NCBI RefSeq assembly: GCF_010131535.1
Contig: NZ_WUBS01000006.1
Coordinates: forward strand, 62,001-126,000
Length of the DNA stretch: 64,000 nt
Origin: Acerihabitans arboris
GTDB taxonomy: Bacteria; Pseudomonadota; Gammaproteobacteria; Enterobacterales; Enterobacteriaceae
Reading direction: 5' to 3'
Below the pieces are notes generated by a model. The model was not told where the DNA came from, searched no databases, and saw nothing but the letters and a program-made list of their open reading frames with translations. Positions 38,637 through 48,892 of this stretch are shown one piece after another. The translations under genes and the position numbers were made by a program. Each line of letters opens with the position of its first letter. Within the stretch, counting starts at the first letter, position 1.

Positions 38637-40067
38637 ATGCCCTATCGTATGCAATGTCGTATGCCCTGTGAGCGGCCAGCTCACCTGCGCGCGTTTTTTC
38701 CCCCGCTGGCGCTGGGTGGCGTAATCATGGGCCTGTTGCCGCTAAGCGCAGCGGCGTTGACCCCGGATGAGACAACACCAGCAGGTGCCGAACAGCAGAC
38801 TCTACCGGATTTGGGGAGCGGAAGTTTAAACGAAAGTGATACGGAAAAGAAGCTCGCGGCGCTGGCTAAACAGCTGGCCGCGGCCAATAACGACTCGGCC
38901 GATCGGTCCTGGCGTACCTATCTATTTAATCAAGCAAAAGAAAAGATGTTAAACCAATTGCAGCAGCAAAGTGAGAGCATGCTGCAACCGCTGGGGCATT
39001 CCAGCGTCTCGCTGGATGTTTCCCCGGACGGCGATGTGTCCGGCAGCGCGGGGCAGTTGCTGCTGCCGCTATTCGACAACCCCAATCGGGCCTTGACGTT
39101 CAGCCAGGTCGGCGTGCTGGGTACGGACCGGGGCGCGGTGGCCAATATCGGCCTCGGGCAGCGCTGGAATACCGGCCGCTGGCAGGTGGGCTATAGCCTG
39201 TTTTACGATCAATATCTCGAGCAGGAGTCTTTGCGGCGCGGCGCCCTCGGTGCCGAGGCGAGCGGTGATTACCTCCGTTTTTCCACCAACTATTATTATC
39301 CGTTGTCCGCCATGAAAGCCGGGCAAAACGCCGAGAGGTTCCTGCGGCAAACGGCCAGCGGCTATGACATGACCACCCGCGGCTACCTGCCGTTTTACCG
39401 TCAGTTGGGCGCCTCGGTGAAATATGAGCGTTATTATGGCGATAACGTGGATTTATTCGATAGCGGCAACTATCGCAGCGATCCATCGGCGCTGGAATTC
39501 GGGGTCAACTACACGCCGGTGCCGCTGATGAGCCTGACGGCCACGCATAAACAGGGCGACAGCGGCGAATCGCAGGATCACTATTCCCTGACGGTGAATT
39601 ACCGGTTCGGCGTGCCCTTTGAACAACAGATTTCCGCGCGCTATGTCGCGGATGCGCACGCGCTGCGCGGCAGCCGTTATGATCTGGTTTCCCGCAACAA
39701 TACGCCGGTGCTGGCGTTCAAGCAGCGCAAAACACTGTCGGTATTTCTCGCCACCCCGCCGTGGTCGCTGCATGGCGGCGAATCCCTGGAACTGAAACCC
39801 CAGGTTGACGCGCGTAATAAAATTACCGCCGTCAGCTGGCAGGGCGATACCCATGCGCTCAGCCTGACGCCGCCCGCGCGCGGCGACCAGCCGGACGGCT
39901 GGAGCATCATCATGCCGCAATGGGATGACTCGGCGGGCGCCGCCAACGAATACCATTTGTCCCTGACGGTGGAGGATGAAAAACAGCAGCGCGTAACCTC
40001 GAACTGGATCGTGCTGAAAGTCGAACCTCCATTAACCATCGGCGCCGGCAGCGGCGTTTATGAGTGA
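38637..40067 (+). CDS. ychO: YchO/YchP inverse autotransporter, invasin-like outer-membrane protein
   Basis: A 476-residue outer-membrane protein. A long signal sequence ends near SAAALTPDE. After a helical linker, residues about 115-340 form the inverse-autotransporter 12-strand beta-barrel with alternating strands (ALTFSQVGVLGTDRGAVANIGLGQRW, YLRFSTNYYYPLS, FGVNYTPVPLMSLTATHKQGD). About 110 residues of Ig-like domain (QVDARNKITAVSWQG, LSLTVEDEKQQ) form a short passenger at the C-terminus. Length and position (after chaC) match E. coli YchO, linked to biofilm and adhesion. Confidence 0.9.
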   Translation: MPYRMQCRMPCERPAHLRAFFPPLALGGVIMGLLPLSAAALTPDETTPAGAEQQTLPDLGSGSLNESDTEKKLAALAKQLAAANNDSADRSWRTYLFNQAKEKMLNQLQQQSESMLQPLGHSSVSLDVSPDGDVSGSAGQLLLPLFDNPNRALTFSQVGVLGTDRGAVANIGLGQRWNTGRWQVGYSLFYDQYLEQESLRRGALGAEASGDYLRFSTNYYYPLSAMKAGQNAERFLRQTASGYDMTTRGYLPFYRQLGASVKYERYYGDNVDLFDSGNYRSDPSALEFGVNYTPVPLMSLTATHKQGDSGESQDHYSLTVNYRFGVPFEQQISARYVADAHALRGSRYDLVSRNNTPVLAFKQRKTLSVFLATPPWSLHGGESLELKPQVDARNKITAVSWQGDTHALSLTPPARGDQPDGWSIIMPQWDDSAGAANEYHLSLTVEDEKQQRVTSNWIVLKVEPPLTIGAGSGVYE

Positions 40068-40610
40068 ATTCCCTATGCGCATGGACGGGATTCGGGCATA
40101 GATGTTTTAACATCCGCCGGTCATCGTTTCCGCGCGCGCAGGCAAAAGGGCGGTCAGGTGATAAGACGTCCCGACGCACCGTTTTGGTGCCGTCGCGCGC
40201 GCTAATGAGGCATGGCCGCCAACCGGGAGCCGCCGCGCCGCATCCGCACATCGTCTCCATGCCCGCCTGTCGCAATGCGTCATCGCTTTGCATAAACTTT
40301 CTCCTTTAAGCGCGCAATCGCACCGCCAGTGCATAATATTCATTTTATATTCATAAAAAATGAATAATGATGTTATGTAACTTATTGTTTTTAAAGACAC
40401 CATTAAATTTTATTCACTTATTTGGCTATGGCTGGCACGGTGTGTGCAGTCTATACTCAATATCAACTATCGCGGTTCACCTGTGGCTCACAGGCGGGGT
40501 AGATCCAGCCACGTTTTCCATTAATCGGGCCTGGACATTGTGCCCATTAATAGGGCGATCGGTTGAAAACCGTTTAATTACACCCCATTGCGTTCCGAGG
40601 AGCCTTAATT
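40068..40610. other. intergenic region before astA
   Basis: About 540 bases without a firm gene. On the minus strand a strong ribosome site (AAAGGAGAAAG) precedes an ATG at 40293 whose first codons (MQSDDALRQAGMETMCGCG) are Cys-rich, but the frame soon becomes arginine-rich and runs into the antisense of ychO, so it looks like the stub of a broken gene. 40310-40450 is AT-rich and could hold divergent promoters. The aminotransferase gene astC, which precedes astA in E. coli, is absent. Confidence 0.45.
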
Positions 40611-41711
40611 ATGATGATTATCCGGCCGGTTGAATACCGTGATCTGGGGGATATCCTGGCGCTGGCGGGCAAGGCCGGCGCGGGACTGACCTCCCTCCCG
40701 TCCAATGAGCAGGTGCTGGCGGCCCGCATCGATCGTTCGGTGCGCACCTGGCAAGGCATCGTCGCGCGCGGCGAACAGGGTTACCTGTTTGTGCTCGAAG
40801 ACAGCGAGCGGGGCAAGGTGGTCGGTGTCAGCGCCATCGAGGTGGCGGTGGGACTCAAGGAACCCTGGTACAATTTCCGCGTTGGCACCCTGGTGCATGC
40901 GTCCACGGCGTTAAACGTCTATAACGCCGTGCCGACCCTGTACCTGAGCAACGATCATACCGGGCTGAGCGAACTGTGCACGCTGTTCCTCGATCCGCAA
41001 TACCGTCACGGCACCAACGGCCAGTTGCTGGTCAAAGCGCGCCTGATGTTTATGGCAACCTTCCGCGCGCATTTTGGCCAGCGCGTGCTCGCGGAAATGC
41101 GCGGCTATTGCGACGAACAGGGCCATTCACCTTTTTGGGCCAATCTCGGCCAGCGGTTTTTTTCCATTGATTTTGCCCAGGCTGATTACTTAAGCGGCAC
41201 CGGCAACAAGGCGTTTATTGCCGAACTGATGCCGAAACATCCGCTCTACGTCGATTTCCTGGCGCCCGAGGCCCGCGCGGTTATCGGCCGGGTGCATCCG
41301 CAGACCGAGCCGGCCAGGGCGCTGCTCGAGTCCGAGGGGCTGGGTTATCGCGGCTATATCGATATTTTTGACGGCGGGCCGACGCTTGAGGCTGAAATTG
41401 ATCATATCCGCACGGTGCGCGACAGCCGCCAGGCGACGGCGCGTATTGCCGCTGATGGCGACGTCGGGTCGCGACAGGACGCCGCCTGGTGCCTGCTGGC
41501 CAACGAGGATTACCAGGGGTTCCGCGCCGTGGCCTGCCGGTGCGTTATCGGCCAGGAACCGCTGGAGATAGGCGTCGATACCGCCGCGGCGCTCGGCCTT
41601 TCCCCGGGCCAACCGCTGCGGGCGGCGACACTCTACGCCGACGGGCGCTCACGTGCGGGATCTACCGCCTCACATCATCAAACAGGATTTACCCATGCAG
41701 CGTTGTGTTGA
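40611..41711 (+). CDS. astA: arginine N-succinyltransferase
   Basis: AstA transfers succinyl from succinyl-CoA to arginine, the first step of the arginine succinyltransferase pathway. The protein ([20 protein letters not shown]) follows the family throughout: [81 protein letters not shown]. It has 366 residues against about 344 in E. coli; the extra C-terminal tail ([20 protein letters not shown]) is unlike the family and arises where the gene runs into astB. astD normally separates the two genes. Confidence 0.93.
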   Translation: MMIIRPVEYRDLGDILALAGKAGAGLTSLPSNEQVLAARIDRSVRTWQGIVARGEQGYLFVLEDSERGKVVGVSAIEVAVGLKEPWYNFRVGTLVHASTALNVYNAVPTLYLSNDHTGLSELCTLFLDPQYRHGTNGQLLVKARLMFMATFRAHFGQRVLAEMRGYCDEQGHSPFWANLGQRFFSIDFAQADYLSGTGNKAFIAELMPKHPLYVDFLAPEARAVIGRVHPQTEPARALLESEGLGYRGYIDIFDGGPTLEAEIDHIRTVRDSRQATARIAADGDVGSRQDAAWCLLANEDYQGFRAVACRCVIGQEPLEIGVDTAAALGLSPGQPLRAATLYADGRSRAGSTASHHQTGFTHAALC

Positions 41712-43035
41712 AGCGAACTTCGACGGACTGGTCGGCCCCACGCATCATTACGCGGGGCTTTCTTTTGGCAACGAGGCCTCGACGCGCCACCGCCGGCAAG
41801 ACGCCAATCCGCGCCTGGCCGCAAGGCAGGGGCTGGCTAAAATGAAAGCGTTGTCCGACGCGGGGTTTGTGCAGGGGGTCCTGCCGCCCCATGAGCGGCC
41901 GCATTTGCCTTATCTGCGCCGGCTGGGGTTTAGCGGCAGCGACGCGCAGATCCTGGCGCAGGTGGCGCGGGATCACCGGCAACTGCTATCGGCGCTCAGC
42001 TCGGCGTCGGCCATGTGGGTGGCCAATGCCGCCACCGTCAGCCCATCGGCGGACAGCGCCGACGGCAAGGTGCATTTTACCGCCGCCAACCTGCATAATA
42101 AATTCCATCGCGCCATAGAAGCCGACACCACCAGCGCCATTTTGCGGGCGGTGTTTCGCGACGCGCGTTATTTTTGCCACCATCCGGCGTTGCCGCAGTC
42201 GGCGCTGTTCGGCGATGAGGGCGCGGCCAACCATAATCGCCTGGGACGTTACGACGCCCCGGGACTGCAAATGTTTGTCTATGGTAAACGTGGCCTGGAT
42301 GAAGGCCGCGAGCCGATGCGTTATCCCGCCAGGCAGACGCTGGAAGCCAGCGAGGCCGTCGCGCGCCTGCACCTGCTGGCGCCGGAGCGCTGCCTGATGG
42401 TGCAGCAGAATCCCGCCGTCATTGACCAGGGCGTGTTTCATAATGACGTTATTGCGGTGAGCAACGAGCAGGTGCTGTTCTATCACCAGCAGGCGTTTAC
42501 CGACGGCGGCGCGGTGCGCGGGCAATTAAGCCGCGGCCTGGCGCTGCTCGGCCAGGAATTCATCGGTCTTGAAGTGCCGGAGCGGCGCGTATCCGTGGCC
42601 GACGCGGTGGGGACGTACCTGTTCAATAGTCAGCTATTGAGCCGAGGGGACGGCAAGATGACCATCGTCGTGCCGCAGGAGTGCCGGGAGCATCCGGGCG
42701 TCTGGGATTACCTAGGCGAAGTGGTCGCCGAGGGCCTGGCGATAGACCGGGTCGACGTGGTGGATTTGCGTGAAAGCATGCGCAACGGCGGCGGTCCGGC
42801 CTGCCTGCGCCTGCGGGTGGTGCTCACGCCACGGGAGCAGTTGGCGGTTAATCCCCGTACCCTGATGACCCCGGCGTTGTTCGACAGCCTAAACCTTTGG
42901 GTCGACCGTCATTACCGTGACCGGCTTAACCAGGACGACCTTGCGGATCCGGCGCTGCTTAATGAAGTGCGCACCGCGCTGGACGAACTGACCCAACTGC
43001 TGGATTTGGGCGCGATTTATCCATTCCAGCAATGA
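41695..43035 (+). CDS. astB: N-succinylarginine dihydrolase
   Basis: A 446-residue amidinotransferase-fold enzyme that hydrolyses N-succinylarginine to N-succinylornithine, CO2 and ammonia. Family signatures are [54 protein letters not shown] and [18 protein letters not shown] with the catalytic Cys. The ATG at 41695 ([11 protein letters not shown]) fits the family start and overlaps astA by 17 bases; a frame from 41653 adds unrelated residues. The next steps (astC, astD, astE) are not in this window. Confidence 0.96.
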   Translation: MQRCVEANFDGLVGPTHHYAGLSFGNEASTRHRRQDANPRLAARQGLAKMKALSDAGFVQGVLPPHERPHLPYLRRLGFSGSDAQILAQVARDHRQLLSALSSASAMWVANAATVSPSADSADGKVHFTAANLHNKFHRAIEADTTSAILRAVFRDARYFCHHPALPQSALFGDEGAANHNRLGRYDAPGLQMFVYGKRGLDEGREPMRYPARQTLEASEAVARLHLLAPERCLMVQQNPAVIDQGVFHNDVIAVSNEQVLFYHQQAFTDGGAVRGQLSRGLALLGQEFIGLEVPERRVSVADAVGTYLFNSQLLSRGDGKMTIVVPQECREHPGVWDYLGEVVAEGLAIDRVDVVDLRESMRNGGGPACLRLRVVLTPREQLAVNPRTLMTPALFDSLNLWVDRHYRDRLNQDDLADPALLNEVRTALDELTQLLDLGAIYPFQQ

Positions 43036-43456
43036 AGCCATCATTTCAGGTCAGGCGATTGCGGGCCTAACCCGACATAGGGCGCAGTCTCCGTAACGTA
43101 CAATATCCGGGCCGGCGCTGGCGGGTTTTATTTATCGCGGGCATAATCCGCGAATACAGACAATTATTATTCATGCGGGGCCGCGCTGGATATTACTAAG
43201 TATTCGTTGGCGGGTGAGGAAGTAAGAGTTATCATATTGACATGAGCTAAAATAAAGTTTCATTGCCACGAAAAATAACGCTTTCCACACACAAAATCCA
43301 TCTTTTCTCCATGATTGGCAGCAAAGTGAGTTTCAGGCTTTAAGTTATTTACTTTTACTCGCATTACTTGAAGATAACCGGAGTACACTTATATTTGTAA
43401 CGAACACTGCCGGCGAAATTATTTTGCGGCAGACGATAATCAGATATGAGGAAATT
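43036..43456. other. intergenic region between astB and spy
   Basis: About 420 bases without a gene. astE would be expected here and is missing entirely, with no recognisable remnant. The part from 43190 to 43440 is AT-rich and presumably carries the spy promoter; I could not find a clean CpxR box (GTAAA-N5-GTAAA), although TTTACTTTTAC occurs near 43350. Confidence 0.5.
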
Positions 43457-43942
43457 ATGCGCAAATTAACCGCTTTATTTATGGCCACTACCCTGGTGTT
43501 AGGTTCTGTTCAATTAGCCAGCGCCGCCGATACCACTGCCGCCACCGACAATGCGCCGGCCAAAGGCGAGATGCATCATAAAGGCGATATGCAACATAGA
43601 GGTGGTCCTATGATGATGGATCACATGTTCAAGGATCTTAAACTCACGGAACAACAGCGCCAGAAAATGCATGATATTGCGCGTGATTCCATGAAAGATA
43701 TGAAAAAGCCGTCTGCCGCCGAGCATCAGCAGATGCATGACGTGATCGCCGCCGACAGTTTTGATTCCACCAAGGCCCAGGCCCTGGTAAGCGCCATGTC
43801 CCAGGACCAGAACCAAAGGATGTTGGCTAACCTGGAAATGCAAAACAAAATGTATAACGTTTTGACGCCGGAACAAAAGACGGAATTTAATAAAAAATTC
43901 CAGGAACGCGCGGAAAAAATGCAACAGCGCGATGCAAAATAA
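43457..43942 (+). CDS. spy: periplasmic chaperone Spy
   Basis: A 161-residue ATP-independent periplasmic chaperone. The signal peptide ends at VQLASAADT. The mature part is rich in Met and His (EMHHKGDMQHRGGPMMMDHM) and has two LTxxQ motifs, LTEQQRQKM and LTPEQKTEF, the Spy/CpxP signature that forms the cradle-shaped helical dimer. The ATG at 43457 has GAGGAAATT before it; an in-frame start at 43424 lacks a signal peptide in register. In E. coli it is induced by the Cpx and Bae envelope-stress systems. Confidence 0.93.
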   Translation: MRKLTALFMATTLVLGSVQLASAADTTAATDNAPAKGEMHHKGDMQHRGGPMMMDHMFKDLKLTEQQRQKMHDIARDSMKDMKKPSAAEHQQMHDVIAADSFDSTKAQALVSAMSQDQNQRMLANLEMQNKMYNVLTPEQKTEFNKKFQERAEKMQQRDAK

Positions 43943-43965
43943 TTTACCTAGCGACATAACATAAT

Positions 43966-43992
43966 AACGCGGCCGGCCGGCCGCGTTTTTTT
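43966..43992 (+). terminator. rho-independent terminator after spy
   Basis: A self-complementary stem CGCGGCCGGCCGGCCGCG (43968-43985) followed by seven Ts, 25 bases after the spy stop codon. Confidence 0.9.
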
Positions 43993-44099
43993 ATCTTTTT
44001 ATATCGGCATTACCAGGACGCTATTAGCGCACCGGCGACGCAGCGGACAATGCGGCCGCGTTTTTATCGCAGCCAGCCTGCGGCGCACTGCCCATTCGG

Positions 44100-44927
44100 T
44101 CATGGTTGCCAGAAATCGTCAAATACCGTTACCGGCGGGCGGCGTTTATGTTCGGTGCGATGATACCAGCCTTCAATAATTGTTGCCGCGTCAGGCGCGA
44201 TAGTTTTTCCTTCCAGATAATCATCAATCATTTCATAAGTCACGCCGAGAGCGGATTCGTCCGGTAGCGCCGGGCGATCTTCTTCCAGATCGGCGGTCGG
44301 GGCTTTCAGGTAAAGGTGTTCCGGGCAGCCCAGGTATTTTAGCATCGAGCGGCCCTGGCGCTTGTTCAGGCGGTAAATCGGATTGATATCCGTGCCGCCG
44401 TCGCCGTATTTGGTAAAAAAGCCGGTTACCGCCTCGGCCGCGTGGTCGGTGCCGACCACCAGCCCGGCATTCATGCCGGCGATGCTGTACTGCGCCTTCA
44501 TGCGTTCGCGCGCCTTTTCATTGCCCTTGATAAAATCGCTCAGGGTGATGCCGGCGTCCCGCAGCGCGGCTTCACTGGCCAGGACGGCGGGTTTGATATT
44601 CACCGTCAGCAGGCGATCGGGCTGGATAAAGGCAATGGCGTCCCGGCAGTCAGCTTCGTCCTGCTGCTCGCCGTAGGGCAGGCGCACGGCGATAAATTGA
44701 TAGCGCGCGTCACCGGTTTCCCGGCGCAGCTCGCCGACGGCGGCCTGGCAGATCTTGCCGGTAAGGCTGGAATCCTGGCCGCCGCTAATGCCCAGCACCA
44801 GCGAGCGGATAAACGGATAGGTTTGCAGATACCGTTTCAGGAAATCCACGCTAACGCGAAATTCGTCCGCCGGATCAATAACCGGTTTCACGCCTAACGC
44901 CTCGATAATGTCTTGCTGTCGTGCCAT
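44100..44927 (-). CDS. nadE: NH3-dependent NAD synthetase
   Basis: A 275-residue enzyme making NAD from nicotinate adenine dinucleotide, ATP and ammonia. The PP-loop ATP motif is [12 protein letters not shown] near residue 46; [21 protein letters not shown] and [22 protein letters not shown] are the other signatures. No glutaminase domain is present, so it uses free ammonia. The ATG at 44927 gives the exact length of E. coli NadE and has GGGGAAGA upstream; a frame back to 45035 is spurious. It is divergent from osmE, as in E. coli. Confidence 0.97.
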   Translation of the reverse strand: MARQQDIIEALGVKPVIDPADEFRVSVDFLKRYLQTYPFIRSLVLGISGGQDSSLTGKICQAAVGELRRETGDARYQFIAVRLPYGEQQDEADCRDAIAFIQPDRLLTVNIKPAVLASEAALRDAGITLSDFIKGNEKARERMKAQYSIAGMNAGLVVGTDHAAEAVTGFFTKYGDGGTDINPIYRLNKRQGRSMLKYLGCPEHLYLKAPTADLEEDRPALPDESALGVTYEMIDDYLEGKTIAPDAATIIEGWYHRTEHKRRPPVTVFDDFWQP

Positions 44928-45156
44928 CCGTATCTTCCCCTCAATAATACCGCGCTGCGGTATCGCTGCCAAAAATTGATTAATTACCTGAGTGTAAGGC
45001 GAATTGATTTCTGGAGAAAGCATAACCCACGGCACGCGCTCCGATTGTACATTATGTGGGCGGATGAAAAAAGTGACTAACCGCTGCGCTTACATTTGTG
45101 AAAAAGCCTTTTGCCTTCTACACTTAACCATACATACCCAAAATGAGGTGACACTT

Positions 45157-45489
45157 ATGAATAAGAAGATTGTTATTGCTTTTACCGCGGCTACCGCGCT
45201 TGCCATCCTTTCCGGCTGTACCGTTTACGATCGCGCCGATAGTTATATGAAAAAACCTGTAGTGAGCGATGTAAAAAAAGGCATGACTAAACAGCAGGCG
45301 CGCGCTATCGGTGGCATTCCTTCCACCTCCGCCACCATGATCAACGCCCGCGGGACCTGTGATTCCTATGTCCTGGGCACACGCGACGGCAAGCCGATCA
45401 ATTATTTCGTCAGCTACGACCAGAACAATATCGTGCTGAACAAGGGCTTCCAAAGCTGCCAGGAATACGATACCAACCCACAGAAATAA
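45157..45489 (+). CDS. osmE: osmotically inducible lipoprotein OsmE
   Basis: A 110-residue lipoprotein of the SmpA/OmlA-like fold. The signal peptide MNKKIVIAFTAATALAILSG is followed by the lipobox Cys, then YDRADSYMKKPVVSDVKKGMTKQQARAIGG, as in E. coli OsmE. A GAGGTGA ribosome site precedes the ATG at 45157; upstream in-frame codons are not translated. It is expected in the envelope, with osmotic and stationary-phase induction. Confidence 0.95.
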   Translation: MNKKIVIAFTAATALAILSGCTVYDRADSYMKKPVVSDVKKGMTKQQARAIGGIPSTSATMINARGTCDSYVLGTRDGKPINYFVSYDQNNIVLNKGFQSCQEYDTNPQK

Positions 45490-45521
45490 TCCGTTCCTGA
45501 CGATTGGCTAAGCTTGGCGAT

Positions 45522-45553
45522 GGGCGATAAGTGAATAATTTCACTTATCGCCC
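45522..45553 (+). terminator. hairpin terminator after osmE
   Basis: A long perfect stem GGGCGATAAGTGAA with TTCACTTATCGCCC (45540-45553) and a four-base loop lies 33 bases after osmE. The T run after it is weak (ATTTGGTTT). The stem could act in both directions between osmE and the convergent katE. Confidence 0.7.
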
Positions 45554-45618
45554 ATTTGGTTTCTGCGCCCGTATCATCGCAGGTCAGGCCCCCGGGAAAG
45601 GGCGCCACGCGCCGGCGG

Positions 45619-47892
45619 TCAGGCCGGCACGCCGTCAATCTTGGTAATTCGCGACCACACCCGGTGCAGTTTCAACTGATCCAGGAAATCCTGCATCAGC
45701 TGGCCCTGGGTCGAGGCGCCTTCACAAATCCCGTCTTCCAATTGATCGGTCAATCCCAACGGCTGTTTGAAGCGATTGGCGTCGCCGCTCAGGGCGATGA
45801 CCTTCAGGTGCTTATAAGCTTCCAGGATATAATGACGAGCGGCGCCGTTAAGCAGTAGAGCGTCCAGATTGCCATTCGGCACGATCACCCCGTCGACGGT
45901 TATCGACGGCGAACCGTCAAAGGTGGCGTCGATAGGCAGGGTGGAACCGTCGTTCGCCACTACATTGCCGCCGTGGCCGGCCAGTATCTTGGCATGCACG
46001 CCCTCGGCTTTCAGCGCCTGCAATGCCTCCAGCACATCGGCGGCGTCGACGCCGTCGCTGACCAGCAGCGCCACCTGGCGGCCCTTCAGCGCGCCGCTGC
46101 CGGTGGCATACAGGCTTAGGGCCGGATCCTGCGTAACGCCGTTAACCGGCTTGGGCGGCGGCGTGCTGAGCGCATCGTCGGACAGCTGGATGCCCAGCTT
46201 GGTCGCGACCTGCCTGGCCAGATCGACATCGACGCGGGTCAGCAAATCCACGACGCGCTCACGAATATAGGCACGTCCGACCTTGCCCAGTTCGAAACTG
46301 AAGGCGTCCACGATATGCACCTGTTCGGCCGGGGTCTGGCTGAGCCAGAACAGGCGCGGATGGGAAAAATATTCCAGGAACGAGTCGCTGCGTTCGCGGA
46401 TTTTATGGCCGTCCACCCGTTCCTGATACGACTCAAAACCGCCGTTTTCCGCCGCCGGCGCGGTTTCCCTCGGCCAGTTGTCATTGATTGAGTTGGGTCC
46501 ATGCGCCGCGGGATTGGTATCGATATCCTGCCGGTGCATACCGTCGCGTTGAAAATTATGATAAGGACAGACCGGGCGGTTGATCGGGATTTCATGGAAG
46601 TTCGGCCCGCCCAGCCGGCTGATCTGCGTGTCGGTATAGGAGAATAACCGGCCCTGCAACAACGGATCGTTGGAAAAATCGATGCCGGGCACGATATGGC
46701 CGGGATGAAACGCCACCTGCTCGGTTTCCGCGAAGAAGTTGTCCGGATTGCGGTTCAGCGTCATTTTGCCGACGATCTCCACCGGCACCAGCGCTTCGGG
46801 GATAAGCTTGGTGGGGTCGAGCAGATCGAAGTCGAATTTATGTTCGTCCTCCTCCGGTATCAGCTGCAGGCCCAGTTCATATTCCGGATAGTCGCCGGCC
46901 TCGATGGCGTCCCACAGGTCGCGACGGTGGAAATCAGCGTCTTTACCGGCCAGTTTCTGCGCTTCATCCCATACCAGCGAGGCTTTGCCCGCCACGGGTT
47001 TCCAATGGAAACGCACGAAGGTGGCCTTGCCCTCGGCATTGATCAGCCGGAAGGTATGAATGCCGAATCCTTCCATGGTGCGGTAGCTGCGCGGAATGCC
47101 GCGATCGGACATGGCCCAGAACACGTTGTGCAGGGTCTCCGGCTGCAGGGAGACATAGTCCCAGAAGGTATCGTGGGCAGACCCGCCCTGCGGCATTTCG
47201 TTATGCGGCTCGGGTTTGACCGCATGCACGAAATCGGGGAATTTCACGGCGTCCTGGATAAAAAACACCGGCGTATTGTTGCCCACCAGGTCGAAATTGC
47301 CTTCCTGGGTATAAAATTTGGTGGCGAACCCCCGGATATCGCGCACGGTATCCGCCGAGCCGCGGGAACCCTGCACGGTGGAAAACCGGACGTAGACCGG
47401 TGTCTTGACCGCCGGGTCGTTCAGGAAGCCGGCCTTGGTGATTTCGGTCAGCGGACGGTAGACCTCGAACACCCCGTGCGCGGCGGATCCCCGGGCGTGG
47501 ACAATACGCTCGGGAATGCGCTCATGGTCAAAATGGGTGATTTTTTCACGCAGGATAAAATCTTCCAGCAGGGTCGGCCCGCGCTTGCCGGCGCGCAGGG
47601 AGTTTTGGTCGTCGGAGATTTTTGCGCCCTGGTCGGTAGTCAGCGGCTGCTGGTAGCCTGATTTACGGTGGGGTTCCAGGGCGTCGAGCTTGGCATTGCC
47701 GTTTTGCGGGCTTTTAACCGAGCCGGAGACGGTGGGCTGCTTTCCGGGTTCCGAACTGCCGGGTTGCGCCAGATGACTGTTGTCGTCCGGGGCCAAATGG
47801 CCCAATCCAGGTTGCGCCGAACTGCCGTCGGGGGCAGGGGCCGGATGGGTCAGGAGTTTTTTACCTTGCGCGGGATCTGTGGGTTTTGACAT
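45619..47892 (-). CDS. katE: catalase HPII
   Basis: A 757-residue large-subunit monofunctional catalase. An N-terminal extension of about 80 residues ([18 protein letters not shown]) precedes the catalase core: catalytic His in [39 protein letters not shown], catalytic Asn in [11 protein letters not shown], heme-ligand Tyr in the [17 protein letters not shown] region. The last 150 residues are the flavodoxin-like domain specific to HPII ([18 protein letters not shown]). In E. coli it is RpoS-dependent and protects stationary cells from peroxide. Confidence 0.98.
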   Translation of the reverse strand: MSKPTDPAQGKKLLTHPAPAPDGSSAQPGLGHLAPDDNSHLAQPGSSEPGKQPTVSGSVKSPQNGNAKLDALEPHRKSGYQQPLTTDQGAKISDDQNSLRAGKRGPTLLEDFILREKITHFDHERIPERIVHARGSAAHGVFEVYRPLTEITKAGFLNDPAVKTPVYVRFSTVQGSRGSADTVRDIRGFATKFYTQEGNFDLVGNNTPVFFIQDAVKFPDFVHAVKPEPHNEMPQGGSAHDTFWDYVSLQPETLHNVFWAMSDRGIPRSYRTMEGFGIHTFRLINAEGKATFVRFHWKPVAGKASLVWDEAQKLAGKDADFHRRDLWDAIEAGDYPEYELGLQLIPEEDEHKFDFDLLDPTKLIPEALVPVEIVGKMTLNRNPDNFFAETEQVAFHPGHIVPGIDFSNDPLLQGRLFSYTDTQISRLGGPNFHEIPINRPVCPYHNFQRDGMHRQDIDTNPAAHGPNSINDNWPRETAPAAENGGFESYQERVDGHKIRERSDSFLEYFSHPRLFWLSQTPAEQVHIVDAFSFELGKVGRAYIRERVVDLLTRVDVDLARQVATKLGIQLSDDALSTPPPKPVNGVTQDPALSLYATGSGALKGRQVALLVSDGVDAADVLEALQALKAEGVHAKILAGHGGNVVANDGSTLPIDATFDGSPSITVDGVIVPNGNLDALLLNGAARHYILEAYKHLKVIALSGDANRFKQPLGLTDQLEDGICEGASTQGQLMQDFLDQLKLHRVWSRITKIDGVPA

Positions 47893-48057
47893 TGTACATT
47901 GCTCCTCTTACCAGTGAAATGGCAAACATTGGCTGGTCCGCAGTTATGGTTATATGCGCGGTAGATCAACTATAGAACAGTTTTTGCAGCGGATCGGGGG
48001 GCGTGACGCAATTGCACTTTATTTTCTGAAAAGATGATATTGGCGGCAAAAGGGAGG

Positions 48058-48627
48058 TTAGAAATTACCGCGTACCCTGTGCCATAACGCCGCAACGGAA
48101 TCCGGCATGGATATTTGGGCGCCCAGCGGCGTCCCCTGGGGATGCTGCACGGCAAAGATCAATACCGCCACGCACAGCGCCCGTTCCAGCTGGTTGCCTT
48201 TTTGCGGATAGAGTATCGGCAGGCGAAAGCGCCACCGGCACGGCCACAGCAACGGCACGCCGGCCGGTGTCAGCATATCGGCGACGATATGGCTCAAATA
48301 GCCGAGAATCATGCCCTGGAACGCATCCAGCGGGATGAGCATGGCGGGGTCCGGCTTTAAGGTAAACAGCAGGATACCGGCGATAATGGCCAGCAGGCTG
48401 TGGGTAAAGCCGCGATGCCCGAACGCGCGGGCGATGGGCAGCGACAGCCATTTCAGGCGTTGACCAAGAAATGACTGGGGATGATCGATATCGGGCAGCA
48501 GGCAGGTCAACAGCCCGCCGGCCACGATATGCCACCAATCGCCTTGGGCGAGCGCAGGTGAAAGCTCCATTTTTTTGGCCAAAATGGTGCTTGCCAGAGC
48601 AAAGATGAGGTGCCCTTCAGCGGTCAT
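48058..48627 (-). CDS. ydjM: YdjM family membrane-bound metal-dependent hydrolase
   Basis: A 189-residue integral membrane protein of the DUF457/LexA-regulated YdjM family: MTAEGHLIFALAS at the N-terminus, a metal-binding DIDHPQSFLGQRL, GHRGFTHSLLAI, GYLSHIVADMLTPAGVPLLWP and a conserved RFRLPILYPQKGNQLER. The ATG at 48627 fits the family exactly; the open frame continues to 48756 without similarity. In E. coli ydjM is an SOS gene; a CTGT...ACAG near 48717 has too short a spacer to be a LexA box. Confidence 0.92.
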   Translation of the reverse strand: MTAEGHLIFALASTILAKKMELSPALAQGDWWHIVAGGLLTCLLPDIDHPQSFLGQRLKWLSLPIARAFGHRGFTHSLLAIIAGILLFTLKPDPAMLIPLDAFQGMILGYLSHIVADMLTPAGVPLLWPCRWRFRLPILYPQKGNQLERALCVAVLIFAVQHPQGTPLGAQISMPDSVAALWHRVRGNF

Positions 48628-48785
48628 AACGGGTGGATGCCTATCGAACTGGTCATTTGTCCAGTATAGAGGAATCCGGCTAAAGCTGAAATAGGTTACA
48701 TCGTAACAAAAAAAAACTGTATAAACAGCGTTGAATTTGCCGGCAAATCTGCGCATGGGTTTGATGCGGGGATGGCGGGCGAGGG

Positions 48786-48817
48786 AAAAAAAACGTAGCG
48801 CGCCACGGATGGCGCGC
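48786..48817 (-). terminator. rho-independent terminator after kduD
   Basis: Stem GCGCGCCA with TGGCGCGC (48798-48817) and, on the minus strand, a following run of eight Ts (the A tract at 48786-48793). It ends the kduI-kduD unit, 75 bases after the kduD stop. Confidence 0.85.
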
Positions 48818-48892
48818 CTGAGCCTGCGGGGATGTGTTTACGGCGTCTTTACCCATCCCCGCATTCATGGTGTTGCTCTCAGCACGTTCCGA

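Noticed and set aside
43335-43365. CpxR box upstream of spy
   Set aside because: TTTACTTTTAC is suggestive, but the spacing is not the GTAAA-N5-GTAAA arrangement.
48705-48735. LexA box for ydjM (CTGT...ACAG near 48717)
   Set aside because: The spacer is four bases instead of eight, and the site lies about 90 bases upstream of the ydjM start.
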